DNA of 5,511 bases from Eubacteriales Family XIII. Incertae Sedis bacterium (GCA_031278255.1 JAITKU010000058.1:1-5511), one strand, 5' to 3'; shown: positions 1 through 5,511, numbered from the stretch's first letter. Numbers and translations are program-made. The notes: generated from the letters alone by a model not told the origin.

Positions 1-9
1 CTGACGCCT

Positions 10-54
10 ATGTTTTGAGGGGCGGCGGGCGAAGCCCTTGTCCCCTCAAAACAT
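10..54 (+). repeat. Long inverted repeat, 13-bp perfect arms
   Basis: The arm ATGTTTTGAGGGG (10-22) is matched perfectly by its reverse complement CCCCTCAAAACAT (42-54). The 19-base interior contains a smaller stem, GGGC-GAA-GCCC (27-37), so the whole unit can fold as one tall hairpin with a central internal loop. No U-run follows on either strand, so it is not a standard intrinsic terminator. It lies 72 bases upstream of the response regulator start. It could be part of a structured 5' leader, or a dispersed palindromic repeat of this genome; one copy cannot decide. Confidence 0.8.
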
Positions 55-116
55 CCGTTCAACAATTGAAGTGCGCCTTTGGCGCTTCAATTTTGGACGG
101 AGCCAAAATTGAACGG
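55..116 (+). promoter_or_regulatory. Overlapping, mutually exclusive leader hairpins
   Basis: Three pairings compete here. Hairpin A pairs 64-71 with 85-92 (AATTGAAG/CTTCAATT) and continues through CGCC/GGCG around a TTT loop, with a two-base bulge. Hairpin B pairs 86-96 with 103-113 (TTCAATTTTGG/CCAAAATTGAA, 11 perfect pairs) around the six-base loop ACGGAG. Pairing C joins CCGTTCAA (55-62) to TTGAACGG (109-116); it can enclose A but excludes B, and it covers the first two bases of the ribosome site at 115-119. A and B share bases 86-92 and cannot coexist. The layout resembles a leader that could switch access to the ribosome site. The pairings are visible in the sequence; the regulatory role is inferred. 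Confidence 0.55.
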
Positions 117-119
117 AGG
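115..119 (+). promoter_or_regulatory. Ribosome-binding site of the response regulator
   Basis: GGAGG lies 7 bases before the ATG at 127 and fixes that start. An upstream in-frame TTG at 79 would add 16 residues before the first receiver strand and lies inside the hairpin region, so it is rejected. The first two bases of this site can be paired by CCGTTCAA at 55-62. Confidence 0.85.
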
Positions 120-126
120 TGTCCGC

Positions 127-810
127 ATGAACATCCTGATTGTGGAGGACGAGCGCTTCCTCGCGGAGGCACTCGCGCAGATTATGAAGAATCAACGGTA
201 CATGGTCGACCTCGTATATGACGGGATCGACGGCCTCGACTACGCGATGAGCGGGCGCTACGACGCCGTGATTCTCGATATCATGCTTCCGCGCATGGAC
301 GGTTTTGCCGTGGTAAAGAAGCTGCGCGAGGCCAAAAACGCGACGCCGGTCCTGCTGCTGACGGCCAAGGAAGAGGTGGCCGACAAGGTAAAGGGCCTCG
401 ACTGCGGCGCCGACGATTACCTGACCAAGCCCTTTTCGCAGGAGGAATTGTCGGCGCGAATCCGCGCGCTCACGAGGAGACGCGGCGAGGTGATCCTCGA
501 TGTCCAAAGCTTCGCCGATCTCTCGCTGCAGCTTTCCGCCGGTTCCCTGCACTGCGGCGAAAAATCGGTGCGCGTAAGCTTTAAGGAATCGGAAATCCTG
601 AAGATTTTGATGTCCAATCCCGAGCGAATCACGACAAAGGAAATGCTGATCAACAAGGTGTGGGGAAGCGATTCAAACGCCGAGGACAACACCGTGGAAG
701 CGCATATCTCGTTTCTGCGCAAGAAATTCTTTTATCTCAACACGCGCGTCACCATAGAAACGACGCGCAAGATGGGTTATCGTCTGGAGGAGAAAAAACG
801 TGATCCGTGA
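127..810 (+). CDS. OmpR/PhoB-family response regulator
   Basis: A 227-residue DNA-binding response regulator, normal length for the family, predicted to act in the cytoplasm on promoters chosen by its partner kinase. The receiver (about 1-118) has the acidic pair E7/D8, phospho-acceptor D51 in a DIMLPRMDG context, T79 and K101 (TKPF), so all catalytic positions are present. The C-terminal winged helix (about 130-222) has the recognition region around DNTVEAHISFLRKK and ends with the typical GYRLEE hairpin. The ATG at 127 follows a good GGAGG and places the first strand (NILIVEDE) at the N-terminus. Its last 11 bases overlap the kinase start, indicating translational coupling and a cognate pair. 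The target genes and signal cannot be read from the sequence. No promoter is visible in the 126 bases upstream, so transcription may begin outside the window. Confidence 0.95.
   Translation: MNILIVEDERFLAEALAQIMKNQRYMVDLVYDGIDGLDYAMSGRYDAVILDIMLPRMDGFAVVKKLREAKNATPVLLLTAKEEVADKVKGLDCGADDYLTKPFSQEELSARIRALTRRRGEVILDVQSFADLSLQLSAGSLHCGEKSVRVSFKESEILKILMSNPERITTKEMLINKVWGSDSNAEDNTVEAHISFLRKKFFYLNTRVTIETTRKMGYRLEEKKRDP
786..792 (+). promoter_or_regulatory. Ribosome-binding site deciding the kinase GTG start
   Basis: GGAGGAG, inside the end of the response regulator gene, lies 7 bases before a GTG at 800. This supports the non-ATG start; the next in-frame ATG is at codon 14, which would cut into the first membrane segment. 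Confidence 0.8.
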
Positions 811-2035
811 ACTTCGCAAAAAATTCATCGCGATCAACATGCTCTTGATCTTTCTCGTGCTTCTCATCGTGTTTTCGACGGTCTGCGTTTCCGCTTACAA
901 GCGGGAAACGGACGAGAGCCGCATGACGCTGCAAATGCTGGCGGACCGGCAAGACGGACAGGGACCGCGCCCTTTCTACGTGGGACAGCGTTTGCCGGAC
1001 GACTTTGTGCGCGCCCCCGCGTTCGTATTCCGAACGGACCCCGACGGAAATCCGCATCTGATTTTCCTTGAAAACATCAGCGTGACCGAGGCCGGTTTGC
1101 GCCGGATCGCGCAGGAGATCACGGCCGCGCCGGAAAACGAGGGCGTGCTGAAGCTTTACAACCTGCGTTTTTTCAAACGATCCGAACGCGGCGGTCTCAA
1201 GGTCGCGCTCATCGATCTGTCCGAGGAACGGGCGGCGGTGCGCAATACCGTCCTGATTTCCGCGCTTTCCCTGCTCGCCTCGCTTTCGGCTTTCTTCGTC
1301 GTCAGCTTCTTTCTGTCCGGATGGGTGTTCAAGCCGGCGGAACGCGCGTGGCAACAGCAGCGCCGTTTCGTGGCCGACGCCTCGCACGAGCTGAAAACCC
1401 CCCTGACCGTCATTCTCGCCAACGCGGGCATCCTGAAAAACAGTTGCGCCGAGGTGCCGCAGGGCCTGTGGAAATGGATAGACAACACGGAGGCCGAAGC
1501 GAAAAAGATGAAGAGGCTGGTGGACGATCTGCTGTTTTTGGCAAAATCCGACGGCACCGGGCAACCGGCCGTCCACGCGAAAATCAATTTCAGCGATCTC
1601 GTTCAAAGCACCACGCTCTCCTTTGAATCGCTCGCTTTCAACCGAAAAATCCGCATCGACGCAAGTTGCGTGGAAGCGAACATCTGCGTGAACGGCGACG
1701 ATTTCAAACTGCACCGGCTCGTATCCATCCTGATAGACAACGCCGTCAAATACGCCGAGGACGCGGGAACCGTAAGCGTGGCCTTGGTCCTCCGCCGGTC
1801 GAGGGCGGCGCTATCCGTTCACAACAACGGCATTCCCATTTCGGAGGCCGATCTCGCACATCTGTTTGAGCGCTTCTATCGCGCGGACCGGGCGCGGAGC
1901 GGCGAGGGCTACGGGCTTGGGCTGGCCATAGCCGGGAGTATCGCGGAACAGCACGGCGGAAAGATCCTGGCGGAGAGCGACGCGATCCGCGGAACCCTTT
2001 TTACGGTCCTGCTTCCGGCCGGCCGGGGTACCTGA
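800..2035 (+). CDS. Membrane sensor histidine kinase
   Basis: A 411-residue kinase that should autophosphorylate on His and pass phosphate to the regulator encoded just upstream. Residues about 9-31 and 151-174 are hydrophobic and predicted to span the membrane, bracketing an extracytoplasmic sensor region of about 115 residues that I do not recognise. The H box FVADASHELKTPL has H196. The ATPase domain has the N box with N314 (LIDNAVKYA), the F box FERFYR near 356-361 and the G2 box GYGLGL at 370-375. The G1 box reads HNNGIPI (341-347), with Asn and Pro where DxGxG is usual; such variants occur in working Gram-positive kinases. Only about 20 residues separate the second membrane segment from the H box, too few for a HAMP domain. 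Start is GTG with a good ribosome site. Kinase role is firm; the stimulus is unknown. Confidence 0.94.
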   Translation: MIRELRKKFIAINMLLIFLVLLIVFSTVCVSAYKRETDESRMTLQMLADRQDGQGPRPFYVGQRLPDDFVRAPAFVFRTDPDGNPHLIFLENISVTEAGLRRIAQEITAAPENEGVLKLYNLRFFKRSERGGLKVALIDLSEERAAVRNTVLISALSLLASLSAFFVVSFFLSGWVFKPAERAWQQQRRFVADASHELKTPLTVILANAGILKNSCAEVPQGLWKWIDNTEAEAKKMKRLVDDLLFLAKSDGTGQPAVHAKINFSDLVQSTTLSFESLAFNRKIRIDASCVEANICVNGDDFKLHRLVSILIDNAVKYAEDAGTVSVALVLRRSRAALSVHNNGIPISEADLAHLFERFYRADRARSGEGYGLGLAIAGSIAEQHGGKILAESDAIRGTLFTVLLPAGRGT

Positions 2036-2058
2036 ACGCGCAAGGGCCGAAACGACTC

Positions 2059-2097
2059 GCCCCGGGAATCGGCGGCAGACCTTGCCCCGGGCTTTCG
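2059..2097 (+). terminator. Possible terminator after the two-component operon
   Basis: CCCGGG at 2061-2066 can pair with CCCGGG at 2086-2091 (six G-C pairs, plus G2059-C2092 with a bulge), followed by TTTCG. The loop is long (19 bases), with a small inner GGCA/TGCC stem, and the U-run is short, so this is a weak candidate. The end of the element (2081-2097) matches 4243-4259 after purF at 16 of 17 bases, which supports a shared 3'-end signal. The remaining bases to about 2158 hold no gene; they become T-rich (2138-2160). Confidence 0.4.
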
Positions 2098-2173
2098 CAT
2101 TCGCCCGCGGCCCGCCTTTCCCGCCCTTTCGATTCGCTTTTTTACGTTTTTGTTTCTTTTGAAATTATCGTCC

Positions 2174-2203
2174 TATAAACCGTGGAAAATGTGGTATTAT
2201 AAT
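2174..2203 (+). promoter_or_regulatory. Promoter of the ANTAR-purF operon
   Basis: A perfect -10 hexamer TATAAT sits at 2198-2203, overlapping TATTAT at 2195-2200 that is preceded by TG-G (an extended -10). A weak -35, TATAAA at 2174-2179, lies 18 bases from TATAAT. The region is strikingly AT-rich against the GC-rich genes. Initiation about 6-7 bases after the -10 would fall at about 2207-2210, on or next to the ATG at 2209. A second possible promoter uses TTGTTT (2150-2155) and TATAAA (2174-2179) with an 18-base spacer, starting near 2186. Confidence 0.65.
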
Positions 2204-2208
2204 ATCCT

Positions 2209-2793
2209 ATGAAAACCGTGCTGATCGTATCCGCAACAGAAAAAAGCCGCTCGTATTTCCTGGAATTCCTGCACAGTTGTCAATACAGCGATATCAGCCC
2301 GGCCGCGAACGCGGCGGAGGCCGCTGTGCGCATGGAGGCCCGCGAATACGACCTCTGCATCATCAACGCCCCGCTGCCCGACGCCGACGGCGTAGATCTC
2401 GCGCTCCGCGCGGTGCGAAAGGGGAACAGCCAAGGGCTTCTCATCGTCGCGGAGGCGTTCGCGGAAAAGGCGCGCGCCGCCGTCGAGCCCGCGGGGGTAT
2501 TTCTCATCACAAAGCCCCTGCGGCGCGGCACGCTTCGCAATGCCGTCCAAAGCATGGCCGTCGCCCACAACCGCATGTCCGCCATGCGCGAACAGAACGC
2601 GACGCTCAAGCAAAAACTCGAGGACACGAAGCACATCAACCGCGCGAAATCCATACTCATCTCCGGCCTGAAGATGTCCGAACCGCAGGCCCACAGGTTC
2701 ATAGAGAAGCAGGCGATGGAACGCCGCATCACCAAAGGCGAGGTGGCGCGCCGCGTCATCAGCACCTATGTCATCAACCATTACGAGGAGTGA
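2209..2793 (+). CDS. ANTAR-domain regulator with degenerate receiver
   Basis: A 194-residue protein with a response-regulator receiver fold followed by an ANTAR RNA-binding domain. ANTAR proteins bind paired hexaloop hairpins in nascent RNA and prevent transcription termination. The receiver part (about 1-120) keeps K102 (TKPL) but the acidic pocket reads VSAT (7-10), the phospho-acceptor position is N53 (IINAPLPDADG), and the usual Thr/Ser is A81. It should therefore not be phosphorylated normally. A short coiled-coil-like helix (about 118-136, rich in K, E, Q) leads to the ANTAR domain (about 137-190), recognised by AKSILI, KMSEPQAHRFIEKQAMERR and the following EVARRVI. The ATG at 2209 is the only credible start: an in-frame TAA lies at 2200-2202 and the first receiver strand begins at residue 2. 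No ribosome site precedes it. The stop is 3 bases before purF, so the two are co-transcribed. Its RNA targets are unknown. Confidence 0.9.
   Translation: MKTVLIVSATEKSRSYFLEFLHSCQYSDISPAANAAEAAVRMEAREYDLCIINAPLPDADGVDLALRAVRKGNSQGLLIVAEAFAEKARAAVEPAGVFLITKPLRRGTLRNAVQSMAVAHNRMSAMREQNATLKQKLEDTKHINRAKSILISGLKMSEPQAHRFIEKQAMERRITKGEVARRVISTYVINHYEE
2785..2790 (+). promoter_or_regulatory. Ribosome-binding site of purF
   Basis: GAGGAG forms the last two codons of the ANTAR gene and lies 6 bases before the purF ATG at 2797. It indicates coupled translation of the two genes. Confidence 0.8.
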
Positions 2794-2796
2794 ACG

Positions 2797-4227
2797 ATGT
2801 TTGACAAACCGCGCGAGGAATGCGGCGTATTCGGCATAGCCGCGACGCCGAACACCGCGATCGATCCCGCTTACGAAACCTTTACGGGACTCTTTGCCCT
2901 GCAGCACAGGGGGCAGGAGTCCGGCGGCATCGCCGTCAACGATTCCGGCGTGATCTCCTGCCGCAAGGACCTCGGGCTTTTGACGGATATCTTTGACGAA
3001 CGGGTCCTGCGCGCCATGCGCGGCAACGCCGCCATCGGGCACGTGCGCTACTCCACGACGGGCAATCCGAACGTCGAAAACGCGCAGCCCATCGTCGTAA
3101 CGCACAACAAGGGCAATCTCGCCGTCGCGCACAACGGCAACCTCGTAAACGCGGGCGAGCTGCGGCATGAGATCGAGATGAACGGCGGTATCTTCCACTC
3201 GTCGAACGACACGGAGATCATCGCGTATATCATCGTGCAGGAACGCCTCAAGGCAAACTCGATAGAGGAAGCCCTGCGGCGCGCAATGCGGCGGATCAAG
3301 GGCGCGTACTCGCTGCTTCTCATGAGCCCGAGAAAGCTGATCGCCGCGCGCGATCCGAACGGCTTCCGTCCGCTCTGCGCGGGCCGGCTCGACAGGCATT
3401 TTGTCTTTGCCTCGGAAACCTGCGCGATCGACGCCGTGGGCGGCGCGTTCCTGCGCGATATCGCGCCGGGCGAGATCGCGATCGTCGAGAACGATCAATT
3501 GCGCTCCGTCGATTCCGGACTGCGCGCGGACAAGTCTTTCTGCTCGTTCGAGTTCATCTATTTCGCGCGGCCGGACAGCGTACTCGAGGGTGTGGGCGTG
3601 GAATGGGCCAGACAGGAAATGGGGCGAAGCCTCGCGCGCGAAAGCGGCGTGGACGCCGATATCGTGATCGGCGTGCCGGATTCGGGTATCAGCGCGGCGC
3701 AGGGCTACGCGCGGGAATCGGGCATCCCCTACGGCGTCGGCCTGATCAAGAATCGTTATATAGGCAGGACTTTCATACAGCCCTCGCAGGATCGGCGCGA
3801 ACGGGCCGTGCGCCTCAAACTGAACCCGCTGGCCGCCAATATACGCGACAAACGCGTCATCATGATAGACGACTCCATCGTGCGCGGCACGACCTCGGCC
3901 CGTATCGTATCCGCGCTCCGCGAGGCCGGCGCGCGCGAAATCCACATGCGCATATCCTCTCCGCCTTTCCTGCACCCCTGCTACTTCGGGACCGATATTC
4001 CCGACAGCGAGGACCTGATCGCCCACAGGTATACGGTGGACGAAACCGCGCGGCGCATCGGCGCGGATTCGCTCGCCTATCTGTCTTTGGAATCGCTCGC
4101 GCGGGTGCTGGAACAATCCGGCGGCTGTCCGATCTGCGACGCCTGTTTCAGCGGGGAATATCCCGTCGCTCCGCCGACCTCTGCCGAGAAGAATCGATTC
4201 GACCGGCGCATAAGCCGCACGCCCTAG
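2797..4227 (+). CDS. purF: Amidophosphoribosyltransferase (glutamine PRPP amidotransferase)
   Basis: Catalyses the first committed step of purine synthesis: PRPP plus glutamine gives phosphoribosylamine. The 476-residue length fits the family. The N-terminal glutaminase half begins with an eight-residue propeptide before C9 (EE-CGVFG), the expected nucleophile after cleavage, and has LQHRGQESGG, GHVRYSTTG, AHNGNL and SSNDTEII. The phosphoribosyltransferase half has the PRPP loop VIMIDDSIVRGTTS at 354-367. Cysteines C249, C395 and the CDACFSGEYP motif (C447, C450) fit the oxygen-sensitive 4Fe-4S cluster of Bacillus-type PurF; C444 is an extra nearby cysteine. It is second in a two-gene operon behind the ANTAR regulator, with no other purine genes in view. 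In relatives activity is inhibited by purine nucleotides. The stop codon lies within a 12-base palindrome. The assignment is firm. Confidence 0.98.
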   Translation: MFDKPREECGVFGIAATPNTAIDPAYETFTGLFALQHRGQESGGIAVNDSGVISCRKDLGLLTDIFDERVLRAMRGNAAIGHVRYSTTGNPNVENAQPIVVTHNKGNLAVAHNGNLVNAGELRHEIEMNGGIFHSSNDTEIIAYIIVQERLKANSIEEALRRAMRRIKGAYSLLLMSPRKLIAARDPNGFRPLCAGRLDRHFVFASETCAIDAVGGAFLRDIAPGEIAIVENDQLRSVDSGLRADKSFCSFEFIYFARPDSVLEGVGVEWARQEMGRSLARESGVDADIVIGVPDSGISAAQGYARESGIPYGVGLIKNRYIGRTFIQPSQDRRERAVRLKLNPLAANIRDKRVIMIDDSIVRGTTSARIVSALREAGAREIHMRISSPPFLHPCYFGTDIPDSEDLIAHRYTVDETARRIGADSLAYLSLESLARVLEQSGGCPICDACFSGEYPVAPPTSAEKNRFDRRISRTP

Positions 4228-4257
4228 GGCGCGGCGCGCGGCCTTGCGCCGGGCTTT
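4228..4257 (+). terminator. Terminator-like stem between convergent genes
   Basis: CGGCGC (4232-4237) pairs with GCGCCG (4246-4251) around an eight-base loop. Beyond one G-G mismatch the stem continues with C4230-G4253, G4229-C4254 and a G-U pair. The short run CTTTCG follows, so it is a weak-to-moderate terminator for purF. The sequence 4243-4259 is almost the same as 2081-2097 behind the kinase gene. In the minus direction no U-run follows the stem, so whether it also ends the trpB2 transcript is unclear. Confidence 0.5.
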
Positions 4258-4266
4258 CGTCCGTTC

Positions 4267-5511
4267 TTATTCCGCGTCGTCGCAGGCGGGCAGACCCGCG
4301 AAGCCGCGCGCGAGATCCGCGTCGGTCGGGATATAGTCATCCATCGTGCCGTTGTTGTACTGCCCATAGGCCGCGAGGTCGAAGTAGCCCGTGCCCGTCA
4401 GACCGAAGAGGATCGTCTTTGCCTCGCCGCTCTCCTTGCACTTCAGCGCTTCGTCTATGGCCACGCGTATCGCGTGGGAGGACTCCGGCGCGGGCAGCAG
4501 GCCCTCCGCTTTCGCGAAAAGCTTGGCGGCGTCAAAGACGGACAGCTGCCCGACGGCTCTGGCCTCGTCCAGATAGCCGTCATGGTAGAGCTGGGACAGG
4601 ATGGGACTCATGCCGTGGTAGCGCAGTCCGCCCGCGTGGTTTGCGTCGGGGATGAACGACGCGCCCAGGGTATACATCTTCGCGAGCGGCGTCACCTTTC
4701 CCGTATCGCAAAAGTCATAGGCGAACTTCCCGCGCGTCATGGACGGGCACGAGGCGGGTTCTACGGCTATGAAGTACGGCGATTGCTTCCCGGCCAGCCT
4801 GTCCGCCATAAAGGGCGCCATCAGACCGCCGAGGTTCGAGCCGCCGCCCGCGCAGCCGATCAGGATATCCGGGTATTCGTCGTATTTCGCGAGCGCGGCC
4901 TTGGCCTCGAGTCCGATGACGGATTGATGGATCAGCACTTGGTTCAGCACGCTGCCCAGCACGTACCGGTAGCCCTCCGTGGACACGGCGGCCTCCACGG
5001 CCTCCGAGATGGCGCAGCCGAGGCTGCCCGTCGTGTTCGGATCGTCCGCCAGCATCTTCCGGCCGATGTTCGTCGTGTCTGAGGGCGAGGGCGTAACCCG
5101 CGCGCCGTAGGTTTCCATCACGATCTTGCGATAGGGCTTCTGCTCCGCGGAAACCTTCACCATGTAGACGCGGCAGTCCAGATCGAAGTAACCGCAGGCC
5201 ATGGAAAGCGCCGTGCCCCATTGGCCCGCGCCCGTTTCGGTCGTGACGCCCAAAAGACCCTGCGCCTTTGCGTAATACGCCTGCGCGATCGCGGAATTGA
5301 GCTTGTGACTGCCCGAGGTGTTGCCCCCCTCGTACTTGTAGTATATCCGCGCGGGGGTCTTTAGGGCCTGTTCGAGGAAGCGCGCGCGCACGACCGGCGA
5401 GGGGCGGTACATCTTGTAGAAGTCGCGTATGGGCGCGGGAATCTCGATGTAACTGTCCTTGTCGTTCAGCTCCTGCCCCACGAGTTCATCGCAGAACACG
5501 GGGCGCAGATC
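4267..5511 (-). CDS. trpB: TrpB2-type tryptophan synthase beta chain, 5'-truncated by the window
   Basis: A PLP enzyme that joins indole and L-serine to make tryptophan. The visible 414 residues run open to the window edge; GTG at 5499 is an internal Val, and the upstream DLRPVF plus family comparison imply that roughly 30-45 N-terminal residues lie outside. Counting from base 5511, the PLP lysine is K70 in GSHKLNSA, the catalytic glutamate is E92 in ETGAGQWG, the phosphate-binding loop GCAGGGSN is at 219-226, and GLTGTGYFD at 370-378 closes the active site. The KYEG start of the PLP region, RVYMVKVSAEQKPYRK and HAGGLRYHGM regions mark the TrpB2 branch rather than the TrpA-partnered TrpB1. 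No trpA or other trp gene is visible, so it may act alone, perhaps in indole salvage. It converges on purF with a 39-base gap. The family is firm; the pathway role is inferred. Confidence 0.95.
   Translation of the reverse strand, partial: DLRPVFCDELVGQELNDKDSYIEIPAPIRDFYKMYRPSPVVRARFLEQALKTPARIYYKYEGGNTSGSHKLNSAIAQAYYAKAQGLLGVTTETGAGQWGTALSMACGYFDLDCRVYMVKVSAEQKPYRKIVMETYGARVTPSPSDTTNIGRKMLADDPNTTGSLGCAISEAVEAAVSTEGYRYVLGSVLNQVLIHQSVIGLEAKAALAKYDEYPDILIGCAGGGSNLGGLMAPFMADRLAGKQSPYFIAVEPASCPSMTRGKFAYDFCDTGKVTPLAKMYTLGASFIPDANHAGGLRYHGMSPILSQLYHDGYLDEARAVGQLSVFDAAKLFAKAEGLLPAPESSHAIRVAIDEALKCKESGEAKTILFGLTGTGYFDLAAYGQYNNGTMDDYIPTDADLARGFAGLPACDDAE

Noticed and set aside
10..54. Intrinsic terminator of an upstream gene
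   Set aside because: The stem is long, but neither strand has a U-run after it and no upstream gene is visible.
79..126. TTG start adding 16 residues to the response regulator
   Set aside because: It has no ribosome site, lies within hairpin sequence, and would place extra residues before a receiver strand that already begins at the ATG at 127.
749..1714. Open frame of 321 codons on the minus strand, opposite the sensor kinase
   Set aside because: It is antisense to the kinase and its composition is that of a shadow frame, with no domain or start signal.
2150..2179. TTGAAA (2159-2164) with TATAAA (2174-2179) as a promoter
   Set aside because: The spacer is only 9 bases. The alternative pairing of TTGTTT with TATAAA is possible but weaker than the TATAAT at 2198-2203.
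2036..2208. Dual-hexaloop ANTAR target directly before the ANTAR gene
   Set aside because: I could not find two adjacent stems with six-base A1/G4 loops here, and the likely transcription start leaves almost no leader.
2197..4116. Open frame of 639 codons on the minus strand, opposite the ANTAR gene and purF
   Set aside because: It lies antisense to two firmly identified genes with intact motifs, has an arginine-, alanine- and histidine-rich composition typical of GC-rich shadow frames, and shows no recognisable domain.
3603..4655. Open frame of 350 codons on the plus strand running across the end of purF into the trpB2 region
   Set aside because: It is out of frame with purF and antisense to trpB2, is extremely arginine-rich, and crosses the terminator-like region.
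5497..5499. GTG as the start codon of the trpB2 gene
   Set aside because: The frame stays open to the window edge with family-like residues (DLRPVF), so this codon is an internal valine and the real start lies outside.

Overview
The window (about 58-60% G+C by eye) carries five protein-coding genes and no RNA genes, insertion sequences or CRISPR. The gene families suggest an anaerobic, fairly GC-rich member of the Bacillota (Clostridia-like): a PurF of the Bacillus type with a short propeptide and Fe-S cysteines, an ANTAR regulator, an OmpR-type two-component pair with strong GGAGG ribosome sites, and a stand-alone TrpB2. This placement is inferred from gene style, not from any search.

Layout. 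Bases 1-126 hold no gene but a dense set of inverted repeats ending directly on the ribosome-binding site of the first gene. A response regulator (127-810) and its sensor kinase (800-2035) follow as an overlapping operon. Bases 2036-2208 are non-coding: a GC-rich stem followed by TTT, then a T-rich stretch, then an AT-rich promoter. From that promoter run an ANTAR-domain protein with a degenerate receiver (2209-2793) and purF (2797-4227), separated by only 3 bases. A 39-base gap with a terminator-like stem separates purF from a convergent trpB2-type gene (4267-5511, minus strand), whose N-terminus lies beyond the window edge.

How they may work together. The kinase and regulator form a self-contained membrane-sensing pair with unknown signal. 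The ANTAR protein is predicted to bind nascent RNA and prevent termination. Its co-transcription with purF, the glutamine-consuming first step of purine synthesis, suggests that purine or nitrogen metabolism is controlled at the level of transcript elongation, and its receiver lacks the residues for phosphorylation. The trpB2 product makes tryptophan from indole and serine and looks like an independent unit.

The most interesting points are the mutually exclusive hairpins in the two-component leader (including a hexaloop matching the ANTAR-target pattern and a copy of the ribosome site in a loop), the ANTAR pseudo-receiver paired with purF, and the apparent leaderless start of the ANTAR gene.
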